A DNA stretch of 64,000 bases from Spirodela intermedia (lineage: Eukaryota; Streptophyta; Magnoliopsida; Alismatales; Araceae), in contig LR746268.1 in NCBI GenBank assembly GCA_902729315.2, forward strand, positions 8,353,501-8,417,500. The letters run 5' to 3'. The position numbers and the translations under genes were made by a program. This document shows, piece by piece, positions 8,617 through 19,791 of this stretch. The notes under the pieces were generated by a model that did no database searches, had not been told where the DNA came from, and was given only the letters and a program-made list of their open reading frames with translations. Every line of letters begins with the position of its first letter. Positions within the stretch are counted from its first letter, which is position 1.

Positions 8617-10872
8617 ATGGCCTTACGATCTTCGTGCTGGGTATGGATCGTCTTCCTGACCACCGCTGCGATATCTCCGGCCACCGTGTCGTCGGACGTC
8701 GCAACGTAGATCGTCCACATGGACAGGGCCGCCATGCCGAGAGCCTTCTCCGACCATGGGAACTGGTTCAGCGCCGCCTTGTCCTCTGCGGCGGAGCAGT
8801 TCCCGGAGACGGCTTCAGCCGCGCCTACTCTCCTGTACGTCTACAACAATGCCATCCATGGCTTCAGCGCGCGCCTCTCTTCGTCTCAGCTGTCGCACAT
8901 CGAGAAATTACGTGGGTTTCTCTCTGCGTACCCGGACATGCCGGTTCAGGTAGACACCACCCACTCCTTCGAGTTCCTCCGCCTGAACCCTAGCTTCGAC
9001 CCCCACGATGGCGAAGGCGACATCGTGGGGGTCGTCGACAGCGGCGTCTGGCCGGAGAGGGGGAGCTTCAAGGACGACGGCATGCCGGAGGTCCCCTCGT
9101 GGTGGAGGGGCACCTGCGAAGAAGGCGTGGATTTCAATTCCTCCGCCTGCAACAAGAAGCTCATCGGAGCTCGATACTTCAACAAGGGGCTCCTGGCCGC
9201 CGGAGCCAACCCCGCCGCCGTCGCCAGCTCCGACCGGGACACCGAAGGCCACGGAACCCACACGTTATCAACGGCGGCGGGGAATTACGTCGACAGCGCG
9301 AGCTCCTTCGGCTACGCGCGGGGCACCGTGGGGGGAATGGCACCACGCGCCCACTTAGCCGTGTACAAGGCCGCGTGGAACGACGGCACCACCGCAACGG
9401 ATCTGATCGCCGCTATCGACGGCGCGATATCAGACGGCATGGACGTTATATCCTTGTCCCTGAGCGTGGGGCCCGTCCCCCTCCACCGAGATCCCGTCGC
9501 CATCTCCGCATTCGCAGCCATGGAGAAAGGCATATTCGTCGCCGCCCCCGCCGCCGTCAACTCCGGCCCATCTCCTGCAACCCTGCACAACGGAGCTCCC
9601 TGGTTGTTCACCGTCGGCGCCGGCGACCTCGACCGGGAGTTCGCCGGGACGGTGGAACTCGGCGACGGGAGATCCATAATCGGTACATCACCCTACGTGG
9701 GGGCAGCGGCCCTGGACGAATCACCTCTCGTGTTCATGGGCGCCTGCAACAATATCACGTCTTTAAAACAAGTCGGCCGGAAGATCGTCGTCTGCCAGAC
9801 CCCTTCGTTTGCCTCCACCGGCATCGCCATAAGCTTCACCGCCGCTGCCGAAGTTTCAGGGGGCATCTTCATAAGCCCCACGAGCTACAACCTCTTCTTC
9901 CAACGGCTTGAGCATCCTGGAGCTCTCGTCAGCCCCGCCGATGGGGCAGCCATCATGGAGTACATTGAGAAGAGCCCATCGCCCACCGCCGGCGCTAGGT
10001 TTGGGCAGACCATACTGGGGATAAGCGGAGCTCCGTCTGTGCCCTTCTACACCTCCAGAGGGCCTCCTCGGAGCTGCGCCAGCGTGTTGAAACCCGACCT
10101 CGTGGCGCCTGGCACAATGGTTCTGGCCTCCTAGACGCCGAGCTCCACGGTGGGAGGCGTCGGGTCGAGGGTGGTTTACAGCCCCTTCAACATCGCCACC
10201 GGAACCTCCATTTCCTGCCCTCACGCCGCCGGGATCGCCGCCCTCCTCAAAGTGACACACCCCCAGTGGAGCCCTGCGGCCATTCGCTCAGCGATGATGA
10301 CCACAGCCGACTCGCTGGACAACACCGGTGAGCCCATCCGCGACATGGGCGAAGGCGAGGCGGCGGCACCGCTGTCCATGGGGTCCGGCCATGTGAACCC
10401 CGACAGGGCACTGAACCCGGGCCTCGTCTACGACGCCGGCGCGGGCGACTACATCAACCTGCTCTGCGCGATGAACCTCACCAGGGAGCAGATCACGGTC
10501 ATCACCAGGTCCTCCCGCGACGACTGTTCAACCCCGTCGCTTGACCTCAACTACCCTTCCTTCATTGTTTACTTCAGCCCTAACGAGTTCTCCCCCGCCG
10601 CCAACGCTACCCGGGTCTTCCGGAGGACGCTGACTAACGTCGCCGACGGAAGCTGGAGCTACTTCTCCAGGTCGACGCCCATGGAAGGGATCAATCTTCA
10701 CGTCGAACCCCATACGCTGGTCTTCAAGGAGAAGAACGAGAAGCAAAACTTCACCCTCCGGGTGGAGGTCAACACTGCGATTAAGCCGGGGATCTGGGTT
10801 GACTCCCTCGGTAAGCACGTAGTGAGGAGCCCGATAGTGGCCACCACCCTGACCGTGGAGCCCCTCTCGTGA
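8617..10872 (+). pseudogene. Subtilisin-like serine protease (SBT1 type) with two in-frame TAG codons
   Basis: Intronless frame of 752 codons, the normal subtilase length, interrupted by TAG at 8707-8709 (codon 31) and 10132-10134 (codon 506). The order is signal peptide (MALRSSCWVWIVFLTTAAIS), I9 prodomain from IVHMDRAAMPRAFSDHGNW, peptidase S8 domain with PA insert, and fibronectin-III-like tail. Catalytic residues are present: Asp in VDSGVWPE (about 141), His in GHGTHTLSTAAGN (about 212), Asn in AVNSGP (about 315), Ser in GTSISCPHAAG (about 531). The first stop sits at the Tyr of the usual TYIVHMD. The second sits at the Trp of the usual LASW. There are no frameshifts. The oxyanion loop reads AAPAAVNSGP rather than the usual SAGNxGP, with G to V and about one extra residue. 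It is probably a young pseudogene. Readthrough or sequencing error remain possible. Confidence 0.85.
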
Positions 10873-11828
10873 TCGTAACCGCCAGTCTCTGATCATGCGG
10901 TTGAGATCAACGGGGGATCTGTCGAAGTCAAAGTCCGGGAAAAATTACCACCTTGGGCAACTGTGGGGTCAATTTCTACAGTAGTCATCTTCTTGCTATC
11001 AGATCTGATTTCCAGTTTCGTATGGAAGTAGAAGGAATGATCTCCCTTCTCCGGGTATTTTTTTTATGGACTGGTCAGGTAGGGGGATCCTTGTTTTCAG
11101 GTACCTCACATGGGGCTCCTGTTCATCCCTTCGTCTCCGTCCTATTCCTCCCTTCAGGCTAGGGCTTGGCGACGGCGCCTCTCTACATACTGCCGGGCTT
11201 GCGACCGGGGCGGAGCTCTCGCCGCCATCTGCGCCTCGTTCCATCGTCCTCCTTCCCGATTTGTCGTAGAACGGAACCTGAAGCATCAGGAGGACCGAGC
11301 TCTGCCACAGCCTCCGCTTCGCTTAGTCGAGCTCGATCCATTGAGAGTGATCTATCATGGCACCAACCACGGGGGAAGGCAGCAGTGGAATTTATTTCAC
11401 CGTAATAAATTCCGGGGGGTGGCGGAGCTGAGTGAGGACATGGAATGATCGAGTGATCTATCATGGATTCAACGCAGTCCCCATTTTCGCGATCAGATCG
11501 ACATTGGAAGAACTCGGAAGAACAGATTGATCAACCGAAGAACGCCGAATCAAAGGGACGAACGAGCTCATGGAGAATGATAATCTCATGCCCATTTCCA
11601 TCCCTCATTGAAATCCCATGGAAGTGAGCTGGTGAGATGCAGAAGTTCAGGGATACCCATATTGCAGAAATCTATGAACACAGATCGAAGGGGACGATCG
11701 CTCTGGTTCACGGTGCCGCCTGCTCACGTCCCAGCAGAGATATAAAAGACTAAGAACAATACCAGAAGCGGGGGATCCAAACAGAGCTCTGGACGAGCGC
11801 CGAAGAAGCAAGGGTCGCCGGTTCCTCC
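10873..11828. other. Spacer between subtilase and RALF gene
   Basis: About 950 bp with no recognised gene. It holds the 3' flanks of two convergent genes. A plus-strand TATAAAAG lies near 11740, after a CACGT core, and points antisense into the RALF gene. The frames at 11110-11464 are chance. Confidence 0.4.
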
Positions 11829-12230
11829 TCAGCTCCGGCAGCGAGTGATGGCGGAGCAGCCGCGACTGTAGGGGTTGACATGGCTCCGCGCCCGGTAACA
11901 GTTGTGGGTGTAGTAGGACCTTCCAGATCGGGGAGGGCAGGGGACCCTGTTGGCGGAGAGGGCGCCGTAGGAAATGTAGTAATGGACCATCCGCCAGAAG
12001 AGGGCTCTTCTCATGCCGCCATCGCCGCCGGCGATCTCACCGTCGCCTCCCTCCCCGTCCAGTTCCCCGAACGGATTGACGGCAGCGGCCTCCGGCCACT
12101 CGAAGGCGTCGTCCAGCACCAGTTGCAGGGTGGCGTCCCCGGCCTGCGCTTCCGCGCAGGGGGCCCTACGGCCTCCGCAGCCGCCGAGGCAGAGCAGAAG
12201 CAGGAGGAAGAACCTGGGAGAGAGAGCCAT
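11829..12230 (-). CDS. RALF: Rapid alkalinization factor (RALF) peptide precursor
   Basis: Secreted peptide-hormone precursor of 133 aa in a single exon. RALFs are cut by site-1 protease in the secretory path and bind FERONIA-family receptor kinases and LLG/LRX proteins at the cell wall, alkalinising the apoplast and restraining growth. Residues 1-27 form a signal peptide. The propeptide contains the dibasic site RR at 74-75, followed by the receptor-contact motif YISY at 85-88 (YISYGAL). The mature region has four cysteines at 98, 111, 125 and 131, which pair as two disulfides in the family. The conserved NPYSRGCSAITRCR closes the protein. All hallmark residues are intact, so it should be functional. 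The long plus-strand frame at 11880-12299 is its antisense shadow. Confidence 0.95.
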   Translation of the reverse strand: MALSPRFFLLLLLCLGGCGGRRAPCAEAQAGDATLQLVLDDAFEWPEAAAVNPFGELDGEGGDGEIAGGDGGMRRALFWRMVHYYISYGALSANRVPCPPRSGRSYYTHNCYRARSHVNPYSRGCSAITRCRS

Positions 12231-12841
12231 GAAGTTGTCTACGGCCGCGAAGAGAGAGGAAGCCGGGTACCGCGCCGCTGCTGGTTAATCTGCAGATGAG
12301 CCTCTCAATGGAGATGGAGAGGAAGGGGAAAGGTGACAGAGGTTGAATGAAGGTCACATGCTCCTGCCACAAGGATGGTGTGTAGAGAGAGAGAGTGTGT
12401 ATGTCAGTGCAATGGGCCCGATGGACGGTAGAGATTGCAGAACAGCTGGCGAGGCGACGAATTTAAACACGGTTTCCTTTGGCCCGTGCAGAAGCGCTAA
12501 ACTACACCCGCGGTGGACGATAGCAGCGCCATCATCAGCAGGGCAAGGCAGTTCTGAAGACGGCAGGCATGGTCTTGTCTAACGTGGACCGCCGAGTCAA
12601 CAGATCCAAGACAGGATATCATCACCGCTTGATTGGGCCACTCCGGCCCAACCCAGAAAATGGGCCATGCCGAGGCTTTCAGAAGGCCCGATACTCTTTA
12701 ACATCTAAAGATGAGAATATAATAAATATCCAATTTAAAAATTACAAGATTTTTGAGGATCGTCCTTCGAGCATGGACGATGCCGTTGACGAGGAACAGA
12801 ATCTCCGCTTGCCAAATCAGGAAGGCAGGAGTCAACTCCAT
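12231..12841. other. RALF upstream region and thioredoxin 3' flank
   Basis: About 600 bp holding the RALF promoter on the minus strand and the 3' flank of the thioredoxin gene. I recognise no gene, RNA or repeat beyond a short GA run near 12385. Confidence 0.4.
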
Positions 12842-13683
12842 TTATGAAGCCAGGGCGGACTCGATCGCCGCCACATAGACGGACTTCGGCATCGTGCCGA
12901 CGATGCTCCTCAGCTTCCTCCCCTTGAAGAACAGCTGAACCGTGGGGATGCGGTCAACCCCTTGGTCAACGGCGACCTGGGGGTCCCGATCGGCGTCGAG
13001 CCTGAAGCACCTGATCTGGCCGTCGAATTCTTGGGCGATCTCGTCGACGATGCGGGCGACCATGCCGCAGGGGCCGCACCAGGCGGCCCAGAACTCCACC
13101 AGGACGAGCGAGTCGCTGCACTGGACGGAGACCGCCCAGGTGCTCGCCGTGACGGACTCAGCTGAAAGAGGCAGGGCGATCAGGTGGGCCTCGTCGGCGA
13201 GGTGGTTCTCAAGTGCGATGGGCCCTGGAGACCCACAGCGTGGCCAGAACTGGTAATCGGAGGGAATTGGGAAAACTACGACACGGTGCCCAACACGGAA
13301 CGGGATTTTGAAATCACGGAAAACGCCCACAGAGCGGAAACGGTGCTAGGGCTAATGGCAAGAACACGAGATCGACAACTCGGAAAGGCTTGCAATCCGA
13401 GAGGGGAGATGAAAAAGGGGGAAATCAGTCGGTCTAGAGTGATGACGATGAGCTTACTAGTGCCGCGACGCCCGCTGAGGACACCTCCGGTCCTCCGATG
13501 CCGCTTAATCGCATCCCGAGAGGCGAATGGCTGGCGGGGGCGGCGAGCGGCGGAGCCCGGCTCCGTGCCAGAGCAGCGGGGGAGAAGAGCTCGGTGTCGG
13601 CGGGCGGACCGGCCGGCGGCGGGGGATCTCGCCATGGCCGACGCGCAGGATACATCGAGAGGCGGACGGTAAGCAGAGGCCAT
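12842..13683 (-). CDS. Thioredoxin m-type, chloroplast
   Basis: Disulfide reductase predicted in the plastid stroma. M-type thioredoxins receive electrons from ferredoxin via FTR and activate Calvin-cycle and NADP-MDH targets. Two exons, 13458-13683 and 12842-13161, join in phase 1 to give 181 aa. Residues 1 to about 75 are Arg/Ser/Ala-rich with few acidic residues, as expected of a transit peptide. The thioredoxin fold follows from TWAVSVQCSDSLVLVEFW. The active site WCGPC is at residues 103-107, and the cis-Pro is in RIPTVQLFFKG. The intron runs 13162-13457, with a strong CTA|GTAAGC donor and a TTTCAG acceptor. The extra Cys at about 90 is unusual. The first exon is inferred from splice signals and phase and is less certain than the fold. 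The ATG at 13683 was chosen because it begins a typical MAS- transit peptide. Confidence 0.85.
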
Positions 13684-14163
13684 GCTGACGTGGACGGCGG
13701 CGAGATGAGCTCGAGCAAGGGAACTCGCTGGGAATTCATACGCCCCGACCGGATGGTCTGTAGGAGTCAACAACTCTCGTGTCTCTCCATGATTGGATGG
13801 CCTAAAAAGACAAAAAATATAGATATTAGTCCCCAACTGGTGATTGCTGTAGAGGGGAGGACAAGATTTGGCACGTGGCGAGAAATGTGTGGTCAGCTGA
13901 CAAAGCTTTCTTGGCTTCGAAGGCCAGACCACGTCTAGATCCCCAGAAATCCTGGACTATGAGTCCCAAATATATGAGAATGGTGAGCAAATCATTGATA
14001 TCTGATTCAGAATCATCTCAGGAAATTGCTGTAAAAAACTGAGATTTGCCCACATATTGATGTTTTTTCAAGCTTCTTTGGGATCCCACGCCAAATTTCT
14101 CATCTTTTTTTGTGTGGAATCGAAACAGATTAGAGACTGATTAGCATACCTGGGGAGAGATCA
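13684..14163. other. Thioredoxin upstream region and FEX 3' flank
   Basis: About 480 bp, AT-rich toward the FEX side, with no recognised gene. The thioredoxin promoter should lie here on the minus strand. Confidence 0.35.
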
Positions 14164-17135
14164 TCAGTGGTAATGCCGGATCCACACTGGTACGGAGTAA
14201 ATGAGGGTGCCCATGGCGAAGGAGGGGACGAAGGTGGCGGCCGCGTAGGCCAGAGCCCTGCCCTCGTGGCCGCTCTGGCGCATCGCGTAGACCTCGGCGG
14301 CGAAGGTGGAGACCGTGCTCAGGCAACCCAGGAAGCCGAACTGGAGTCCCCTTATGATCAGCCCCGCTCTTCTCGAGTCCACCTGCACAGCGGAGGGAGA
14401 AGAAGACAGAAGAGGTCAGATCACGGAGGAGGAAGGCGAGTAAATCCTCTGCGCTTACTGACCTCCTTGTCGGCGGTGGAGAGGGCTCCCATGGCGAGAG
14501 CTGCGAGGATGTTGGCCGCCATGGTGCCGATGGGGAGCCACTTGAGGACGGCCTTCTTGCCGAGGCCCCTGCCATTGAACCTGGCGAGGTACCAGCGGAG
14601 CCACACGCCCGGCGGCGCGGCGAGGCAGGCCACCCACAGCACGGAGCCGTCTCTGAGACCGTCCAGTGAGGTTCCCGTCATCGCGCCGCTGACGCCCCAC
14701 AGCGAGCACAAGAGGAGCAGCGCCGCGGTCATGGCAGCCGCGTGCTGGCCGGGCCTCCTCACCGCCCATCTATCCGGGACGAAAGTGGGCCTGTCCGGAG
14801 TCTCATCGAACAGATTCAGAAGGTGTTCCCGGAGAAAGTCCGCCGAGGCGACGCCGTACCTGAAACTCTCGTTCACAATGAAGAAACCTGCGGCAAGTAC
14901 AGTGTTCTTCATTCGGCGAGCTAGAACTGGTTCCTTGGATGGAAGGAACCGGCCACCTATCCATCCTTCCATGTAAAGTTATGATAGGTAGGGAGAAGAT
15001 CTGAGAGGATGAGCGACAGGTTTCGGCTTACCCAGGATGATGCCGGCCGCAGCAAAGACCCAGTGGTCCTCTGAGGACAAATCGAGCATTTTCTGGTTCC
15101 AACCGCTGAATGTTGTGAGGCTCCCCATGAACCCTGTTGTCAGGGCGACGGCGAGATGATCCGAGACATGGCGCACGTCTCCTTTGAACACAAGGCCGAA
15201 CCATCCCATGAAGAATGAACCAACCTGATGAGGAGGAGCACATTTTACGGAAAGTCGAATGTATGTGCGTGTTATTTCTTTTAGAGAGAGAGAGAGAGAG
15301 AGAGAAAGAAAGAGACCATATTGGCTGGGAGATCGAGGTAGAGAGGTGTTCCATCTCTCGTTAATGCAAGACAACCGGGCCCGAACAGCTTTTGCAGTAA
15401 ATGCCTTGTAAAAACCTGGCAACCGATAAGAACATACCATGGCGTATGACATGGTCAGAATGATAAAAAAACATGATCAAGCTGACAGGCAAGCCATCTC
15501 CATGCGGATCTTCATGCTAGCTAGCGTAGAGCAGGAAATCAAACAGATGTTTTGAGTTATTTCACGTCCTCTTTCTCCGGAGATCAGCGGTAAAATTATT
15601 GCAATTTAATTGATATCGGTTGCTAAGCTGAGATGATTATGATACATGGAGACTAATGCATGGGGCGGTAAATAAAGATCACATGGAAAGAATCAAGGTC
15701 ATGCTATGAAGGAAATCATTAGATCTATCTATAGTATGATTTCATGGCTCACCCCAAGGATCCCGAACACAGCCATTGGAAGCATGTAAGCCATGTAGTC
15801 TAGCGGCCGTGACAACTTATATCTCTGCAGAAAAGAGCAATCCATTAGTACCCACAGCTGGAGAAAGAAGAAAGAAAGGGATCATTTCAGACTGAGGAAA
15901 CATTTCTCAGGTGATATTTTTTAAGCAAAGCATGAAAGATCCTCCTTATTTTTTAAAACCTACTTGTATGGTTTTCTCAGGTGTAGTCTTGTTCTTTCCG
16001 ACTGATGACGGAAAAATTTGCCTTGATTGAATCTACGTTCTGTGGCAGAAAGCACTGAGGAACGAATCAAAACAAATGAGGGCTCGACATCAATGGAGCC
16101 AAAAACTTTCTCAACATCTCTTCAGGCAAGAGAAAAGACAATAAAATTAGCAGAATAAGTTGAATAATTATTTGTTCAAACGAAGATTTTATTACACCAA
16201 AGGATACATCTAGGGAAAATCAGTCGGGAGGAAAAAGCAAATCACACAACAATCTGCATTTCATTACAACCCCTGCACGACCTCATACTCTCCATTCAGA
16301 AATGGAAATCTTCCAAAAAAACAAATTAATATTTTAAACACATATTTCGGCCACCAAAGTAAATGCTAAACTTAAAATAGTATGAAAACCTCGGTAATTC
16401 ATCGCCAAACGAAAGTGGGATGGTCTACATTTCACAACAAACCTGTACAGGCTGCACAATCAATGTACTGATCTTTTCCTCCTTCGAATAGAGAATAGAA
16501 TCAGTGGGCAGAGATATTTTCTCCAGTTCCAATGGTGACCGCCCATCTGGGATTGGGACAACATCCGTCTCAGAAATTGTAAATACGTCCTGTTCAATCA
16601 TGAGACCGCCCTCTTCATCAAACAATTTTTCTCCCACTACTCGATCCCCGCTGTCCCCGATTTTTGCAGAGAAGCGGTTTTCCTCATCCTCCAGAATTCC
16701 ATCTTCCAAGTCATGGGAGAGCCTGATTGAGCCCTTACGCCAGGATTCCCTGTGACTACCTGATGAATACCTCCTCGGATGAGTTCCATACAATTCATCT
16801 AGGTTGTCTGCCGTTACATTTCCCACTGTGCCATCCAACATTCGATCCCCGCTGTCCCCAACCTGTGCAATGACCTCGCTTGGGACATCTTCAAATGACC
16901 TACTCGAGCCATCTCTTGAAAGGCTGATGGAGCGTCTCCGCCATGAACCAGGATCCCGCGCTCCGCCGAGAGAAGAGCTCCGTCTGAAACCCCTTCGACT
17001 CGATGGAGACAAAAAATTCGCCGACTGAGATTCAAAGTGAGTACGCACACTTAGAGATCTCTCAGAAAACAGTCCATCGCTCGTGCGCTTCTTGGCCTCT
17101 TCACCACAATCACCCGCATCAGAGCCACCGGGCAT
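14164..17135 (-). CDS. FEX: Fluoride export protein (FEX), two CrcB domains
   Basis: Membrane fluoride channel of the CrcB/Fluc/FEX family, At2g41705-like. It exports fluoride from the cytosol. The exons are 16443-17135, 15753-15824, 15032-15224, 14463-14887 and 14164-14382, giving 533 aa with continuous phases. Exon 1 encodes a 231-residue hydrophilic Ser/Arg/acidic N-terminus. The first CrcB domain follows (RPLDYMAYMLPMAVFGILG, then ALTTGFMGSLTTFSGWN). After a linker comes the second domain (WVACLAAPPGVWLRW, LPIGTMAANILAALAMGAL, GLQFGFLGCLSTVSTF). The GxxGxxTTFSxW-type motif holds channel-lining Ser/Thr/Phe, and TMAAN matches the NxxG-region Asn of the family. Eukaryotic FEX proteins have two fused, antiparallel CrcB units, as here. 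The N-terminus contains an internal duplication, at about residues 64-102 and 131-169. The promoter may be shared with the divergent cold-shock gene. Confidence 0.9.
15280..15306. repeat. (GA)n microsatellite in a FEX intron
   Basis: GA run of about 24 bp in the intron 15225-15752, close to the exon-3 acceptor. On the coding strand it forms the upstream polypyrimidine tract. Confidence 0.85.
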
Positions 17136-18839
17136 CGTGGCTCCCCGGAGAGTTCAGTATGGTACCTACAACACGAGGAAGAATTCTAATGGGCAGAAGA
17201 ATTCGAATGGTTAGAAATCAGATGCGAAGTGTCCGTGAAATTTATGCTGCAATTAATTGCGATTTTTGGGAGAAGAAACTAAAACAAAAGTTTATATTCC
17301 GGAATTGATCTACATAATCAGATAGCTTTGATGCATCCGTCTGTGGCCTGCCGATGTTCTCAGACATTGCCACATCTTACGACAGATTCCTTTGGCAAAC
17401 AACAGTTTTACGGCTGTGAGCCTCGCTGGAAGGTCAATAGCCACCAAACCACTCGGCCTAAGCGTATGGCAATAATTGCAGGCACTATCTTTCCAGGGCA
17501 ATGATACACTTGCTCAGACAAGAGCACACGCCCCAACAAATCTGCGCCATCCATCAAGGTTGGGATCGCTCTTCATTCATAACGACGAACACGATCACCA
17601 CGATCAGATTCTGGATTCATTGACCACTGAATCGTGACATGTTGTCGCTAGCGATAAAATTAGTGTTGTGGTTTTGCCTCCGAGCACGACGAGCCACGAA
17701 AAATTAGGAAACTCTCAACCGATCTCTTGGACGCTAAATTGTAAAATCTGAGTGGTTCCCACAGAAATGAGTGATTTCTGTTGGTCTGGAGTCGGTTTCC
17801 GCCTTCTAATTCAGGGAAAACAATCGATTCCATCACAAGGAGCATGAGGTACCACACGAGTAGCCTCCGTTTAAAAGCGAGACGCAAACACAGATGAGGA
17901 GACAAAGGGAGAGGAAAATTAAGAAGTTCTAGGGATGGTTAGCATACAATCAATCATACACCATTGACCGATCAAAATTCAGGCAGAAGATCCAAGGAAT
18001 TAGCATTGCGGGGGAATCCTAATCATTGGCGGCCGCCCGCCGAGCACCGAATCCTAACCTAACCTCCTCAAAGCAACAGTCGGTGGGGTGGGGGGGGAGG
18101 GAGGGGATCAAAGAAAGCTGACACGAAAGGAGGCCACCCTCAAGGCTATCTGAGGAGGGCCTTTCCCCAGGCGCGGAAGGAGGATCCCAGACGCACGATG
18201 CCAAAAGGATCTGCCACTACCATGCCGATAGCCGTCAAAGCTGTGCAGCAGAGCGTACCTGGAAGAGGATCCGACGAAGGGACGACGGAGACCCCTGGGC
18301 GCCGCCGAAGAGCGCTGCCATCTGGCTCGTCCGCCAAGCCACGCCTGCGATCGCGCGGCGACTCCCGAAAGATGGAAGGAATAACGGCTTCCGAGAAGCT
18401 TGGACGTATAGACAGCATACACGTTCCGAACTCCCTGGCACTGCCACGTTTTCAACGGGCGGGGCCAGGGCCGTACGTAGATAGATCTGGCCCAGGCCCG
18501 TCCCAGCCACACCACCGACCTAAATGGGCCGGGTGCGGTTCCCGGTTGGGCGATTCCAAACCCGGCCGATGAGTTATTGTGCAATCTGAACCGTTCATCG
18601 TTCAAACGGATTCACCAATGACGTGGCTGGTAATGAACGCTCTAATCCGTTGGCGCTAAACGGCATGCGGCAGGACCGAGAGTCTCTCTCTCTTTGCACC
18701 GGATTTCTTTCCCCTTTAGAGAGCGAGACGGCGGCGGCATCTCCCGACTCTCTCCTGCTCTTCTTCGCCTTTTGCCTTTGGCAGACTGAGGCGATCATCC
18801 CTTCTTCCTAAACCCTACCTGTTGGCGGCGAGCGTGATC
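17136..18839. other. Divergent spacer between FEX and cold-shock gene, possible orphan exon
   Basis: 1.7 kb between two divergent genes. On the minus strand, 18268-18330 reads ATGGCAGCG in good start context. It encodes MAALFGGAQGSPSSLRRILF and ends at a strong CCAG|GTACGC donor at about 18266. This may be the first exon of a small unidentified gene or a spliced leader of FEX. No second exon could be recognised. GGCCCA-type promoter motifs lie at 18480-18560. Confidence 0.3.
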
Positions 18840-18853
18840 TAGGGTTAGGGTTT
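18839..18853 (+). promoter_or_regulatory. Telo-box-like element (AGGGTTAGGGTTT) in cold-shock gene leader
   Basis: CTAGGGTTAGGGTTT lies 115 bp before the start codon, with a second AAACCCTA-type core at 18810-18818. Telo boxes are common in 5' regions of plant genes for ribosome biogenesis and translation. Function is inferred. Confidence 0.5.
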
Positions 18854-18966
18854 CCTCGTTTTTGTTCTCTCTCTTCTCTCCAGTCCACTGCAAGCGGGAG
18901 CTTTTCTTGTTTCCTTTTCCTGTTCCTCAGCGGGGGGAAGCTAGGGTTTTTATCGTGCAGAGGGAG

Positions 18967-19791
18967 ATGGCGCAGGGGAATCGGGAGAGCGGGACCGTGA
19001 GCTGGTTCAACAGCCAGAAGGGGTTCGGGTTCATTAAACCTGATTCCGGTGGTGAGGACCTCTTCGTCCATCAGACCTCCATCCGTTCCGATGGCTTCCG
19101 AGTCCTCACCGAGGGGGACGCGGTCGAGTTCGTGATCGAAGAGGGCGACGATGGGAGATCTAAGGCCGTTGACGTCACCGGTCCCAACGGTGCCTTCATT
19201 TCTTCATCCGGCGGTGACAGGGGTTTCTCCGCTGGCAGGGCGAGAGGAGGCGGGGATTATTACGGCAGCGGCGGTGGTGGGGCCGGCTACGGTGGTGGTG
19301 CGGGCGGCTACGGCGGTGGTGGGGGCGGATACGGCGGTGGTGGATACGGGGGGGGCGGCTTCGGCGGGGCTTTCGGTGGCAGCTGGGGTGGTGGAAGAGG
19401 TGGGCGGATGAGTGGTGGTGGTGGTGGTGGAGCATACGGTGGTGGCGGCGGTGGAGGGTGCTACAACTGCGGGCAGCCTGGCCATATGGCTAGGGATTGC
19501 CTGCAAGGGGGTGGCAGTGGTGGCGGCGGTGGCGGTGGCGGTGGCGGGGGGACGTGTTATAACTGCGGGCAGCCTGGGCATCTGGCGAGGGAATGCAACC
19601 GAGGGGGTGGTGGCGCGGCTTGTTATACTTGTGGGGAAACTGGTCACCTGGCTAGAGACTGTCACCTAGGAGGTGGTGGCGGTCGCTTTTCCGGCGCTGG
19701 TGGCGGGGGAGGGGGAGGGGGAGGGGGAGGGGGATGCTTTCACTGTGGGAAGCCGGGACATTTCGCGAGGGAATGCCCTAGCAACGCCTAA
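18967..19791 (+). CDS. CSP: Cold-shock-domain glycine-rich protein with four CCHC zinc knuckles
   Basis: RNA-binding RNA chaperone of the plant CSP/GRP2 family, 274 aa in one exon. Family members melt RNA secondary structure and support cold acclimation and flowering. The cold-shock domain (about residues 6-72) has RNP1 KGFGFI (18-23) and RNP2 DLFVHQ (31-36). A long Gly/Tyr-rich region is interspersed with CCHC retroviral-type knuckles at 165-178, 197-210, 219-232 and 257-270, all CX2CX4HX4C. The ATG at 18967 (AGATGGCGCAG) was chosen because the cold-shock domain follows at once. An upstream in-frame ATG at 18862 would add 35 residues without family resemblance. The glycine tracts are nearly pure GGN repeats and probably vary in length between individuals. 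Confidence 0.95.
   Translation: MAQGNRESGTVSWFNSQKGFGFIKPDSGGEDLFVHQTSIRSDGFRVLTEGDAVEFVIEEGDDGRSKAVDVTGPNGAFISSSGGDRGFSAGRARGGGDYYGSGGGGAGYGGGAGGYGGGGGGYGGGGYGGGGFGGAFGGSWGGGRGGRMSGGGGGGAYGGGGGGGCYNCGQPGHMARDCLQGGGSGGGGGGGGGGGTCYNCGQPGHLARECNRGGGGAACYTCGETGHLARDCHLGGGGGRFSGAGGGGGGGGGGGGCFHCGKPGHFARECPSNA

Noticed and set aside
11880-12299. 139-codon plus-strand frame
   Set aside because: Antisense shadow of the RALF precursor, whose signal peptide, dibasic site and four cysteines are intact on the other strand.
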